Assembly: GCF_009711225.1 (NCBI RefSeq)
Contig: NZ_WMIE01000007.1
Span: forward strand, 1 to 64,000
Reading direction: 5' to 3'
Source of the DNA: Paracoccus aestuariivivens
GTDB taxonomy: Bacteria > Pseudomonadota > Alphaproteobacteria > Rhodobacterales > Rhodobacteraceae
DNA length: 64,000 bases
Part shown: one piece after another, positions 22,061 through 31,500 of the stretch
How positions within the stretch are numbered: position 1 is the stretch's first letter
How the letters are laid out: the number at the start of each line of letters is the position of its first letter
The notes under the pieces: generated by a model
Databases searched by the model: none
What the model saw: the letters and a program-made list of their open reading frames with translations, nothing else
What the model was told of the DNA's origin: nothing
Translations under genes and position numbers: made by a program

Positions 22061-22633
22061 ATGAAATCAATCAATGGCTTGAGCAGACGGAACCTGCTTC
22101 TTGGCGGTGCCGCACTGGGACTTGCGGCCTGTTCGAATGCGGTCGGGCAGGATGCTTCTGCACGGCTGGACGCGCGGGTCGATGCGACCCATAACTTCCT
22201 GCTACAGACCTATCCGGGCGCGGGCCCCTTGATCCAGAATGCCAAGGGTGTGCTGTATATGCCCTTGATGACTGAGGCCGGCTTCGGAGTCGGCGGCGCG
22301 TATGGCCAGGGTGCGTTGCGGATCAACAATGTTACGGTCGATTACTACTCGGCTACGCAAGCTAGCGTTGGTTTCCAGATCGGCGCGCAGCAATATGCCC
22401 ATGTCCTGATTTTCCAGACCGATGCCGCGCTGGCCGATTTCCGTAGTGCGCCCGGCTGGGTTGCCGAAGCCGATGCCTATTACGCCCTGCCCGCCCGCGG
22501 ATTGGCCTTGGGCGCGGACACCATTACCGCACAGCAACCGGTTGTCGCGATGATCTTTGGCCAGTCGGGCCTGATGGCCGGAGCGTCGATCGCCGGAACA
22601 AAATACAGCCGCGTTATCCCTTCGACCTTCTGA
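22061..22633 (+). CDS. SYLF-domain (Ysc84-like) lipoprotein
   Basis: A 190-residue protein with a twin-arginine-like n-region (SRRNLLLGG) and a lipobox LAAC (Cys25), so it is probably a lipoprotein, possibly Tat-exported. The rest is a SYLF/Ysc84 domain: ARVDATHNFLLQTYPGAGPLIQNAKGVLYMP, GGAYGQGAL, SVGFQIGAQ and TDAALADF. Eukaryotic SYLF domains bind phosphoinositides; bacterial function is unknown. GAGGCGAGC precedes the start. Ends at a bidirectional terminator. Confidence 0.85.
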   Translation: MKSINGLSRRNLLLGGAALGLAACSNAVGQDASARLDARVDATHNFLLQTYPGAGPLIQNAKGVLYMPLMTEAGFGVGGAYGQGALRINNVTVDYYSATQASVGFQIGAQQYAHVLIFQTDAALADFRSAPGWVAEADAYYALPARGLALGADTITAQQPVVAMIFGQSGLMAGASIAGTKYSRVIPSTF

Positions 22634-22643
22634 ATGGACAAAA

Positions 22644-22678
22644 CGAAAGGGCCGCAGTTGAACTGCGACCTTTTTTCG
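22644..22678 (+). terminator. Bidirectional terminator between SYLF lipoprotein and lytic transglycosylase
   Basis: GCAGTT / AACTGC core within an extended CGAAAGG..CCTTTTTTCG palindrome. T runs follow on both strands, which suits its place between convergent genes. Confidence 0.8.
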
Positions 22679-22691
22679 TTTCGGGAAGCAT

Positions 22692-23336
22692 TCAGCTGCC
22701 GTGAATGATCCGGACGTAGTTCGTTGTCTCGCGGAACGGTGGAACGCCGCCATATTTCGCGACCGCCCCGGGTCCGGCGTTGTATGCTGCCAGCGCAAGC
22801 TTCCAACTGCCGAAGGTATTGTACATCTGGCGCAGATAGCGGGCTCCGCCTTCCAGATTTTGCAGAGGATCATTCGGGTTAACGCCCATCTTCGCGGCAG
22901 TCCCCGGCATAAGCTGCGCCAAGCCTTGCGCGCCCTTATGCGACCGCGCCGAAGGGTTCCAACCCGATTCCTGCTGCACGAGACGCAGGAAAAGATCCTC
23001 GGGCACACCATGCTTGCGGGCCATTGCCTTGGCATGAGGCAGGTATTGGCTGCGGCGGCTGCCCTTGTAGGCCGGTATCGCCGAGGGCAAAGCAATGTCC
23101 ACAACGCTTTTCGACGACGTTCCCGTCGGTCGCAACCGTGCAGATTGCTGGTACTGACCAGACAGACGGGAATCCATCAAACGGGTCTGGCGCTCGAATT
23201 GGGCGATCCGTGACTTGCCACTTTTTTGCAACCGCAAACCATCGGCCGAGGCCGGAAGCGCAATGCTGCAACCCAAGGTCAAGATCAGCGCCGCATGGCC
23301 CAGAATACGCAGCCGGGCGCGTGCAGGTGAAAGCAT
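22692..23336 (-). CDS. Lytic transglycosylase, SLT domain
   Basis: A 214-residue exported murein hydrolase starting MLSPARARL at 23336, with a signal peptide ([14 protein letters not shown]). It lacks a lipobox at the processing site. The C-terminal goose-lysozyme-like domain has the catalytic Glu in VQQESGWNP, then [10 protein letters not shown] and [12 protein letters not shown], the SLT motif series. It would cleave the MurNAc-GlcNAc bond to form anhydro-muropeptides in the periplasm. Residues 30-100 are a Ser/Arg-rich linker. Confidence 0.92.
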   Translation of the reverse strand: MLSPARARLRILGHAALILTLGCSIALPASADGLRLQKSGKSRIAQFERQTRLMDSRLSGQYQQSARLRPTGTSSKSVVDIALPSAIPAYKGSRRSQYLPHAKAMARKHGVPEDLFLRLVQQESGWNPSARSHKGAQGLAQLMPGTAAKMGVNPNDPLQNLEGGARYLRQMYNTFGSWKLALAAYNAGPGAVAKYGGVPPFRETTNYVRIIHGS

Positions 23337-23500
23337 CTTTCGTCCCTCATGCCGACATTCGTTTTTTGCGTGCATCATAACGCAAACCCGCCAATCCGCT
23401 GCAACCCCGTTTCTCGGAACGAGTGATCTCGACCACAATCGGCAAATTTCCGCCGAAATCGTGGCGCGAAAGGCAACACGAGATGCGACGCCCAAGCCTC

Positions 23501-23529
23501 TTGCCGCGATAGGGCCAGAAGCGTTAGAT
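23501..23529 (+). promoter_or_regulatory. Candidate sigma70 promoter of ssb
   Basis: TTGCCG (23501-23506), a 17-base spacer and TTAGAT (23524-23529) lie 40 bases upstream of the ssb start. Confidence 0.4.
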
Positions 23530-23568
23530 CAAGCGCAAAGCGACACGCAAAGACGAAGGACCATTTGC

Positions 23569-24078
23569 ATGGCAGGCAGTGTGAATAAGGTGATCTTGAT
23601 CGGCAATCTGGGTCAAGACCCCGAAATCCGCACCTTCCCGAATGGTGGCAAGGTGGCGAACCTGCGCATCGCCACATCCGAGACATGGAAAGACCGCAAC
23701 TCGGGTGAGCGCAAAGAACGCACCGAATGGCACACCGTCGCGATCTATTCCGAGCCGCTGGTTCGCGTGGCCGAGCAGTTCCTGAAAAAGGGCTCGAAAA
23801 TTTACGTCGAGGGTCAATTGGAAACCCGCAAATGGCAGGACCAGCAAGGCAATGACCGCTACTCGACCGAAGTCGCCCTGCGTCCTTTCCGTAGCGAACT
23901 GACCATGCTGGACGGCCGCGCGGGCGGCGGCGGCGGTGGTCGCGATGACAGTTATGGCGGCGGTTACGACAGCGGCCCGTCCTCGGGTGGTGGATATTCG
24001 TCCGGCCGCGGCGGCTCGTCTTCGGGTGGCCAATCCTCGGGCGGACGGCCCGATTTCGACGACGAAATCCCGTTTTGA
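23569..24078 (+). CDS. ssb: Single-stranded DNA-binding protein
   Basis: A 169-residue SSB. The OB fold (1-112) shows [40 protein letters not shown] and [17 protein letters not shown] Gly/Ser-rich disordered linker (118-158) leads to the acidic protein-interaction tail DFDDEIPF, which recruits repair and replication partners. The start is ATG 23569. Ends in a strong terminator. No LexA box was seen upstream. Confidence 0.98.
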   Translation: MAGSVNKVILIGNLGQDPEIRTFPNGGKVANLRIATSETWKDRNSGERKERTEWHTVAIYSEPLVRVAEQFLKKGSKIYVEGQLETRKWQDQQGNDRYSTEVALRPFRSELTMLDGRAGGGGGGRDDSYGGGYDSGPSSGGGYSSGRGGSSSGGQSSGGRPDFDDEIPF

Positions 24079-24111
24079 TTTCCGAAATCCGGCTTACATT
24101 GCTAGAATTCA

Positions 24112-24143
24112 ATCAAAGCGCTGTTTTACAGCGCTTTTTTGAT
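24112..24143 (+). terminator. Rho-independent terminator after ssb
   Basis: AAAGCGCTG / CAGCGCTTT perfect stem with a TTTTT(T) tail, 34 bases after the ssb stop. Confidence 0.9.
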
Positions 24144-24451
24144 CGACAGCACAGTGAATCCCAACACGGCCCAGCTTCAGATTCGACACCCGCGCCGGTG
24201 CAAGCGTTTCGCTCGTCGCCGTTCAACCGACTTCGCGACCCTGACCCGATGAGATAGTTTTAAGAACTTGTTTGGTTCCTAGAGAGATGCGGGGTAGATT
24301 TAAGGCTACAGCACTCGGAATTGCGGCTTCTCGACGTTTCGAGATCCGTGCCGGATCTCTCGTCGATGCCCGGACCATTCCGAGTTTCGCTGTTTGATGA
24401 CTCGACCTCGATATCAATCCTGAACGTATAGTTTCGAGAGGAAGTTAAATC
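24144..24451. other. Intergenic region with a nested inverted repeat
   Basis: About 310 bases without a gene between ssb and the glycine-zipper lipoprotein. The notable content is the structured element at 24308-24393. The rest shows nothing recognisable. Confidence 0.5.
24308..24393. repeat. Nested inverted repeat, possible structured RNA or miniature palindromic element
   Basis: Paired segments nest inside each other: ACAGC (24308-24312) with GCTGT (24389-24393), ACTCGGAAT (24313-24321) with ATTCCGAGT (24377-24385), CGACG (24332-24336) with CGTCG (24361-24365), and GAGATCC (24341-24347) with GGATCTC (24353-24359) around a 5-base loop. That gives 26 paired bases in 86. No T run follows it, so it is not a plain terminator. 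It may be a 5' UTR element of the downstream lipoprotein, a small RNA or a mobile palindrome. Confidence 0.55.
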
Positions 24452-24718
24452 ATGATCAGAAGCGCAGGTATTGCAGTTGTCTTGCTCGCCAGCCTGAGCG
24501 GCTTGGCCGGTTGCACAGACAATCAGGGCGTCAATGCCGGAACCGGAGCACTGGTTGGTGCCGCCGTCGGAAACCAGGTTGGCAGTGGCAGCGGGAAAAC
24601 AGCCGCGACATTGGCCGGGGCCGCTGTTGGCGCTCAGGTCGGAGCGATGCAACCAACCACACGCATGTGTAATTACCGCAATACGCAAACCGGACAGACC
24701 TATCAGGCAGCCTGCTGA
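24452..24718 (+). CDS. Glycine-zipper lipoprotein (17-kDa antigen-like)
   Basis: An 88-residue envelope lipoprotein. The signal peptide ends in the lipobox LAGC (Cys21). It is followed by a glycine-zipper hairpin (GTGALVGAAVGNQVGSGSG, then AATLAGAAVGAQVGA) related to the Rickettsia 17-kDa surface antigen family. The short tail has two Cys (TTRMCNYRNTQTGQTYQAAC), probably disulphide-linked. GAGAGGAAG lies before the ATG. Function is unknown; such proteins sit in the outer membrane. Confidence 0.85.
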   Translation: MIRSAGIAVVLLASLSGLAGCTDNQGVNAGTGALVGAAVGNQVGSGSGKTAATLAGAAVGAQVGAMQPTTRMCNYRNTQTGQTYQAAC

Positions 24719-24744
24719 CCGTGTCCATGTGGATTTTGACTGCA

Positions 24745-24777
24745 CTCCCCGACCGAACGCAAATTGCGGTCGGGGAG
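24745..24777 (+). terminator. Hairpin between convergent lipoprotein and amidohydrolase genes
   Basis: A perfect 11-bp stem CTCCCCGACCG / CGGTCGGGGAG with an 11-base loop. It lacks a downstream T run on either strand, so it may act as a weak or Rho-assisted end. Confidence 0.5.
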
Positions 24778-24807
24778 AAAAACCCGTGACCTTTCCGACA
24801 TCACGCC

Positions 24808-26157
24808 CTAGTCCGGCAATGTATCCTTATAGATTTTCCCGTCCTTCATAATCAGCAGAAAGTTCTGATCTGGAGCGGCCAGCAGGTCGATATCGCTCAG
24901 GGGATCGCCATCGACCAGCAGCAGATCGGCAAGCGCGCCCTGCTCGATCACGCCCAGCTTGCCCTTATAAGGACTACGCGGTCCGGAAAGTGCGAGAAAC
25001 TCGCTATTTGTCGAGGTGGCCTGACGCAGAATCTCGGCCGGAGTGAACCATTTTGTCAGAGAGGTCAGCATTCGGCCCTGCTGGCGCGCCATGGCCTCTG
25101 AAAACAAGACGTCGGTTCCGAAGGCCGTCTTGATATTGTATTTCTTCACCATCTGGTAAAGCTGTTCCGTTCCTTCCATGACCTCGTCTGCCTTGGCCGC
25201 CTGATCCGAGCCGGGCGGGAACATGCCCGCGAAGAACTCGGGAACGATAGGCTGGGTCGAAAGCCAGATGTCCTTGTCGACCATATATCGCGCGGTGTCG
25301 TCATCGACCAGATGGGCATGTTCGATCACCTTGACGCCCGCATCGATCGCCCTTCGGACCGCAGCCGGAGTATAGGCGTGGACCGTCACATAGGTCCCCC
25401 AGTTCGAGGCCGCCTCGACCGCAGCGGTCAGTTCCTCGGCGGTGAAGGTCGAGACATCCAGCGGGCTGTGGGGCGAGGCCACCCCACCTCCGGCTGTCAG
25501 CTTGATCTGGCTGGCGCCCTGCATCAATTGCTCGCGCACGCGCTGGCGCACCATATCGGGACCGTCCGCGATCATCGCACCTCCCAGTTCCTCGACCCGC
25601 GACAGGGGCTTCGAGCCATCGCGTGGCAGGTCCGAGATCGGGCGGAAATCACCATGCCCGCTGGTCACGGTAATCATCGCACCGGACGGCCAGATCCGTG
25701 GACCGGCGACGACACCCGCATCTATGGCCTGCTTGAGTCCGAACGACGGCCCGCCCATGTCGCGCACCGTTGTAAAGCCGCGCATCAGTGTTGCGGTTGC
25801 CTCGGCTCCGGCTTGCAGATTGGCAAAGCCGACATCGCCGAACAACATCTGTTCGGGTGTCTGCCGGATCAGCATGGTGTGCCAATGCGCGTCGATCAGG
25901 CCCGGCATCAAGGTGCGGCCGCCGCCATTTATCGTAACCGCATCTGAGGCGGGGCTGATCGAATCGCCAATGGCAGCAATCAGATTTCCACGGACCAATA
26001 CAGAGGTGGCAGCCGAAAGCGTCTCTCCTTTTCCATCATATATCCGCACATCCTTGAACAAGGTCTCGGGCGAGGCCTGCGCGTTGGCCTCGGGTGCGAT
26101 GTTGGGCATCGACAGCAATGCGCTGAATGTGAAGGCGATTTTCCATGGGCTGTTCAT
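24808..26157 (-). CDS. Exported metal-dependent amidohydrolase
   Basis: A 449-residue amidohydrolase-superfamily enzyme with a signal peptide (cleavage near PEANA-QA). The TIM-barrel metal ligands are present: His91/His93 in DAHWH, carboxylated Lys219 (SQIKLTAGGG), His260 (VHAYT), His280/282 (IEHAH) and Asp349 (FGTDV). The composite beta-sandwich ends with GVIEQGALADLLLVDGDP. This subgroup includes Xaa-Pro and Xaa-Arg dipeptidases and imidazolonepropionase-like enzymes; the periplasmic location points to peptide or xenobiotic hydrolysis. The substrate is unknown. Confidence 0.9.
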   Translation of the reverse strand: MNSPWKIAFTFSALLSMPNIAPEANAQASPETLFKDVRIYDGKGETLSAATSVLVRGNLIAAIGDSISPASDAVTINGGGRTLMPGLIDAHWHTMLIRQTPEQMLFGDVGFANLQAGAEATATLMRGFTTVRDMGGPSFGLKQAIDAGVVAGPRIWPSGAMITVTSGHGDFRPISDLPRDGSKPLSRVEELGGAMIADGPDMVRQRVREQLMQGASQIKLTAGGGVASPHSPLDVSTFTAEELTAAVEAASNWGTYVTVHAYTPAAVRRAIDAGVKVIEHAHLVDDDTARYMVDKDIWLSTQPIVPEFFAGMFPPGSDQAAKADEVMEGTEQLYQMVKKYNIKTAFGTDVLFSEAMARQQGRMLTSLTKWFTPAEILRQATSTNSEFLALSGPRSPYKGKLGVIEQGALADLLLVDGDPLSDIDLLAAPDQNFLLIMKDGKIYKDTLPD

Positions 26158-26359
26158 GCTTGCTTCTCTTCCTTTGACCTAGATCAGGAATGCCGCGCGG
26201 AACGTAATCTTGTGTCAGTGCCCCCAGAGTTGATTTGAAAGGGATGTGTGTCAATCGACCCTCGGGCGGTTTTTGCCCCCGCGCGCGGTCCCGTTGGGCT
26301 GCGTCACCCTCCTTCTTACGGCTTGATGCTTGCCATCGTTCAACTCCAGCGGGCGCGAA

Positions 26360-26388
26360 TTGACGAATCATCTCGGTGCGCGTAAGAA
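26360..26388 (+). promoter_or_regulatory. Promoter of the imuA-imuB-dnaE2 cassette
   Basis: -35 TTGACG (26360-26365), a 17-base spacer and -10 TAAGAA (26383-26388). The -10 overlaps the LexA box, so bound LexA would block RNA polymerase. Confidence 0.7.
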
Positions 26389-26400
26389 CAAAAAGAGAAC
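26386..26400 (+). promoter_or_regulatory. LexA (SOS) box
   Basis: GAAC-N7-GAAC (26386-26389 and 26397-26400) is a perfect copy, on this strand, of the alphaproteobacterial LexA operator GTTC-N7-GTTC. It overlaps the -10 of the imuA promoter and lies 14 bases before the imuA start, the expected arrangement for SOS repression. Confidence 0.9.
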
Positions 26401-26414
26401 ATAAAGCCTGATCC

Positions 26415-27092
26415 ATGACCGCAAACCCTTTCCTCTTCGGGGTCGCGCCTTTCGGGCGGGCGTCCGGCCCATTGGTGCCTGCCCCTCCGAAGTGGCAGAC
26501 GCCCGTCCTGTCCGAAACCTTCGGAACCCGCCCTCTGGACGGGGCGGCAAGTGGATTCGTTCGCGCGGCCCTGCCTCAAGGACGCGTGCTATGGGTACAA
26601 GACCGACTCAGCCGGATCGAGTTCGGGGCACCCTTCCTGCCCGGCATGGGACGCAGCCTGCTACGGATCGACCTGACCCGCCCGACAGATGTGCTCAGCG
26701 CAATGGAGGACGGGTTGCAAAGCCGCGCCCTTGCCGCCGTCGTCGGCGAGATCCATGGCACGCCCCGTGCCCTCAGTTTCACGGCCAGCCGCAGGCTTGC
26801 CCTCCGTGCAGAAGCGTCACGCGTGCCCTGCTGGCTGATCCGCCACGCGGCCCCCTCGCCCGAGGCCAGTGCCGCGCGGATGCGCTGGCGCATCTCGGCC
26901 CTGCCCTCGGCACCGGATCAGGACGACCCGCAGGCTCCCGGAGACCCGCGTTGGCTGGCCGAGTTGTTTCGCGCCCGTGGCGCACCCCCTTCGCTATGGG
27001 AGGCACGCCATGACCGAGCGGCGAATCGTCTCGATCTGGTTGCCACGTCTCGCGATCGAGAACTGGCAGCGCCGGAACGCCGACTGGCCTGA
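26415..27092 (+). CDS. imuA: SOS mutagenesis protein ImuA
   Basis: A 225-residue RecA-like accessory protein of the ImuA-ImuB-DnaE2 translesion system. Conserved segments include VLWVQDRLSRIEFGAPFLPG, LRIDLTRPTDVLSAMEDGLQSRALAAVVGEI, TASRRLALRAEASRVPCWLIRH and the end WEARHDRAANRLDLVA. It is thought to assist assembly of the mutasome. It has no obvious Walker A motif. It is the first gene behind a LexA-controlled promoter. Its last 83 bases overlap imuB in another frame. Confidence 0.92.
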   Translation: MTANPFLFGVAPFGRASGPLVPAPPKWQTPVLSETFGTRPLDGAASGFVRAALPQGRVLWVQDRLSRIEFGAPFLPGMGRSLLRIDLTRPTDVLSAMEDGLQSRALAAVVGEIHGTPRALSFTASRRLALRAEASRVPCWLIRHAAPSPEASAARMRWRISALPSAPDQDDPQAPGDPRWLAELFRARGAPPSLWEARHDRAANRLDLVATSRDRELAAPERRLA

Positions 27093-28521
27093 AGACCTGC
27101 CACTCGCATTGGCGACAGCCGGAACGCATGGCCAGATTGTCCATGATCTGAACCGCGCGGCGATGGAGTCCGGGGTTTCAAAAATGTCAAGAATTGTTGA
27201 TATGAAAACAATATGTCCCGCATTGAAGATATCTGATGCGGATCACATCGGTGATACAAAATGGCTCGCTCGTCTGGCGCTATGGGCGCGGCGCTGGGGG
27301 CCATGGAGCACGCCGGACGGAACGGATGGCCTGCTGATCGACACGAGCGGAGCGGACCATTTGTTCGGGGGCGAACCGGCCATGCTGATCGACATCCAGG
27401 ACCGGTTCGCATCGGCTGGTTGCAGCACGAGGCTGGCCATTGCCCCCACACGCGGCGCGGCCTGGGGCTTGGCTCGCTTTGGCAGCGAACGTGCCATCAG
27501 CAAGACCGATCCCTTGCCCTATGTCGCCCCCCTGCCCGTTGCCGCGCTGCGGCTTGATCCGCAAACTCTTCTCTTGCTGCGGAGACTGGGCATCAGGACC
27601 ATTTCCGATCTGGTCGCCGTGCCTCGTCTGGCGCTGATGCGCCGCTTTGGCCGCGCCAATCTGGCCGAAAACCCGCTGCTTCGTCTGGACCAGATGCTGG
27701 GTCGCCGACCCGAGCCAATGGCCTCGCCCGAACCTCCGCCCCGCTATCTGGTCGAGACGCGACTGGCCGATCCGGTCATGGACCCAAGCGACTGGCTACC
27801 CGGCATGATCAAGGACCTTTGTGACCAGCTTGCCGCGCAGGCGCAGGGTTGCCGCCAACTGCGACTGTCGATCTTCCGCGTCGATGGTGTGGGATGCGAC
27901 GTCACTGCCCGCACCGCAGCCCCCACGCGAGAGGCAGGGCATTTGTTGCGGCTGTTCGACGGCAAGCTGGAAAACATCGACCCCGGCTTTGGCTTCGATG
28001 TGTTCCGCCTGACCGCAGAGGCGGTCGAACCCCTGAACGCGGCCCAACCCGGCCTTGATGGCGAAGACACCGAAGGTTTGGCCTTGGCCCGTCTGATCGA
28101 CCGGCTGACCGCGCGTTTCGGTGCCGATGCCATCAGCCGTCCGCTTTCCTATGAAAGCCATATACCGGAACGCTCCCAGATCCTTGGCGCGCCCGTTTCG
28201 GACGCACCCGCACCTTTGGCCCGTGCCGACCGCCCCCTGCGCCTGCTGACCCCTCCCGAGGAGATCCGTGTGCTTTACGCCATCCCCGAGGGTCCTCCGG
28301 GGGCGTTCATCTGGCGTCATCAGACCTTGCGTGTCGCAAAGCACGCCGGACCAGAGAGGATCGCACCGGAATGGTGGCACGACCGCTCTGGCACACGCCT
28401 GCGCGATTACTTCCGGATCGAGGACCCCACCGGCCTGCGTCTGTGGATCTACCGCGAGGGGCTGATCCATGACGGGCGCGGTGCCGCGCCGCGCTGGTTC
28501 CTGCACGGGATTTTTGCTTGA
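27010..28521 (+). CDS. imuB: Y-family polymerase-like protein ImuB
   Basis: A 503-residue Y-family polymerase homologue. As in known ImuB proteins, catalytic acids are missing: the first motif reads IVSIWLPRLAIENW without the metal-binding Asp, and the palm motif reads LLIDTSGADHLFGG in place of the usual S-D-E. ImuB is believed to act as a scaffold linking DnaE2, ImuA and the beta clamp. The start ATG 27010 opens the conserved MTERRIVSIWLPRL and lies inside imuA. Its stop overlaps the dnaE2 start (TGATG). Confidence 0.94.
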   Translation: MTERRIVSIWLPRLAIENWQRRNADWPEDLPLALATAGTHGQIVHDLNRAAMESGVSKMSRIVDMKTICPALKISDADHIGDTKWLARLALWARRWGPWSTPDGTDGLLIDTSGADHLFGGEPAMLIDIQDRFASAGCSTRLAIAPTRGAAWGLARFGSERAISKTDPLPYVAPLPVAALRLDPQTLLLLRRLGIRTISDLVAVPRLALMRRFGRANLAENPLLRLDQMLGRRPEPMASPEPPPRYLVETRLADPVMDPSDWLPGMIKDLCDQLAAQAQGCRQLRLSIFRVDGVGCDVTARTAAPTREAGHLLRLFDGKLENIDPGFGFDVFRLTAEAVEPLNAAQPGLDGEDTEGLALARLIDRLTARFGADAISRPLSYESHIPERSQILGAPVSDAPAPLARADRPLRLLTPPEEIRVLYAIPEGPPGAFIWRHQTLRVAKHAGPERIAPEWWHDRSGTRLRDYFRIEDPTGLRLWIYREGLIHDGRGAAPRWFLHGIFA

Positions 28522-31500
28522 TGCCTGAACACCCGCCACGCCAGCGCCGTAGTCTGCCCCTGCCCCACGGCGCCAATCCGCGCAGCGCCTATGTTGAACT
28601 GGCCGTCACCAGCGCCTTCAGTTTCCTGCGCGGGGCCTCGCATCCGCATGATCTGGCTTCTACCGCTTACATGCAAAGCCATGATGCATTGGGAATCGCG
28701 GATCTGAACAGTCTGGCGGGTGTCGTGCGCCTGCATGCCGCAGCCAAGCAGCTTGGCCTGCGACCGGTCATCGGCGCGCGACTGGTGCTTCAGGATGGTA
28801 CGGGCTTTCTGGCCTATCCGACGGATCGGGCGGCATATGGGCGGCTGTCATCGCTGATCTCGAAGGGACGACGGCAGGATCTGTCGGGCGGCTGGCAGAA
28901 AAAGGGCGTCTGCGACATTTCACTGGACGATCTGGCCGACCATGCCGAAGGAATGCGGCTGATCTGGCTGCCGGACGATGATCTTGGCCCTTTACCCACC
29001 CTTGCCCGCCGCCTGCCGCAACTGTCGCATATCGCGGCAACCTGGCTTTATCGTGGCGATGATCGGGCCAGAATCAACCGTCTGGACCGCACAGCACGGG
29101 ATCTGGGGCTGGCGATCGTGGCCACCAATGACGTGCATTACCACACTCCCGAGCGTCGGCCTTTGCAGGACGTGATGACCTGTATCCGCGAGGGGACGAC
29201 CATCACACGTGCGGGACTGATCCTTGCCCAAAACGCCGAACGCCACCTGAAGTCCCCGACCGAAATGATGCGCCTGTTCGCGGACTGGCCCCATGCCATC
29301 CACGCCACGCGCGAGATCGCCGATAGCTGCCGTTTCTCGCTGGACGAACTGCAATATGAATACCCGCACGAAAGCGTGCCCTCGGGCAGCACCGCTCAGG
29401 ACCATCTGGCCACGCTGACCTGGCAGGGAGCCGAGGGACGCTATCCGGATGGAGTGCCGTCGAAAGTACGCGAAGCCATCCTGAAGGAACTGGCGATGAT
29501 CGGGAAAAAGAACATCGCGCAGTACTTCCTGACCATCCACGAGATCGTCACCTATGCCCGCGCGCAGGGCATCCTGTGTCAGGGACGTGGCTCGGCGGCG
29601 AACTCGGCGGTGTGTTTCGTGCTGGGTATCACGCCGGTCGATCCCGCCATCCATGACTTGTTGTTTGAACGCTTCATCAGCGAGGACCGCGAGGAGCCTC
29701 CGGATATCGACGTCGACTTCGAACATGAACGCCGCGAGGAGGTCATCCAGCACATCTATGCGAAATATGGCCGTCACCGTGCGGGCCTTTGCGCCACCGT
29801 GATCCATTACCGCCCGCGCAGTGCCATCCGCGAAGTCGGCAAGGTCATGGGCCTGTCCGAAGACGTCACCTCGGCGCTGGCCAATACGGTCTGGGGCAGT
29901 TGGGGCGAGGACATGTCCTCGGCCCATCCCGATCAGGCGGGCATCAGGCTGACCGATCCACTGATGTCGCGAACCGTCAAGCTGGCCGAAGAGATGATCG
30001 GCATGCCGCGCCATCTGTCCCAGCATGTCGGCGGCTTTATCCTGACCGAAGGCGCGCTGTCCGAGACCGTTCCTATCGGCAACGGAGCCATGCCGGATCG
30101 CAGCTTTATCGAATGGGACAAGGATGACATCGACGAGTTGAAGATCCTGAAGGTCGATGTGCTGGCGCTAGGCATGCTGACCTGCATCCGGAAATGCTTC
30201 GATCTGGTCCGCGCGCATCACGGCCACGACCTGACGCTGGCGACGATTCCTCCGGATTGCGAAAAAACCTATGACATGCTGTGTCGGGGCGACAGCGTCG
30301 GCGTCTTTCAGGTCGAAAGTCGGGCGCAGATGAACATGCTGCCCCGCCTGCGCCCGCAGGAATTCTACGATCTGGTGATCGAGGTCGCCATTGTCCGCCC
30401 CGGACCGATTCAGGGCGACATGGTGCATCCCTATCTGCGCCGCCGCAATGGCGAGGCCGTCGAGTACCCCTCGCCACGCGACGGCGATCCGGATGAGCTG
30501 AAAAAGATCCTGCACCGCACCTTGGGCGTGCCGATCTTTCAGGAGCAGGCGATGAAGATCGCCATGATCGCCGCCAATTTCGACGCGCCCGAATTGAACC
30601 AGCTTCGCAAGGCAATGGCCACGTTCCGCTCTCGGGGCACGATCGGAGAGTTGCAGGACAAAATGGTCGGTCGCATGATCGAACGCGGCTATGATCCGGT
30701 CTTCGCCCGACGCTGTTTCGATCAGATCAAAGGCTTTGGCGAATACGGTTTTCCCGAAAGCCATGCCGCGGCTTTTGCGCATCTGGTCTATGTTTCGGCA
30801 TGGCTGCGCTGCCATTACCCGGACGCCTTCGCGGCAGCCCTGCTCAACAGCCAACCCATGGGCTTTTATGCGCCCGCCCAGATCGTGCGCGACGCCCGCG
30901 AACATGGCGTGCCGGTTCTGCCGGTCGATGTGAATTTCAGCGATTGGGACAATCTGCTCGAACCCTGCGGGCAAGGATTCGCGCTGCGTCTTGGCCTGCG
31001 TCAGATCGACGGGCTGGTACGGTCTCAGGCGGCACGGTTGATTTCTGCCCGTGACAGTCCCTTTGCCGATCTTGCCGATTTACACCGGCGGGCGCGTCTG
31101 GACGCCCGTACGATCCGCCAGATCGCTGCGGCAGATGCGTTGCGCTCGATGGGGCTGGACCGTCGCGGCGGACTTTGGCAGGCCCGTGCGCTACGCGACG
31201 CGCCCGACCTACCGCTGTTTCGCGAACATGACGACGAAGGGGAAGAACCCCCGATCACCCTGCCCGCCATGCCGCTTTGCGAGCATGTGGCGGCAGATTA
31301 CCAGACGCTGCGCCTGTCGCTCAAAGCCCATCCCATCGCCTTCTTGCGCAGCAGCATGGCGAAACAGGGCTATGTCTCGGCGCGGGGTCTGGACGCATTG
31401 CCGAACAGGACGCGCCTACGCATGGCCGGAATCGTTCTGATCCGCCAGCGGCCCGGCAGCGCCAAAGGCGTCTGCTTCATCACCATCGAGGATGAGACCG

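Larger units (their letters stand above)
26158..26414. other. Divergent control region between amidohydrolase and imuA
   Basis: 257 non-coding bases. The right part holds the SOS promoter/operator of imuA. The left part must serve the amidohydrolase, but no clear promoter was seen there. Confidence 0.5.
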
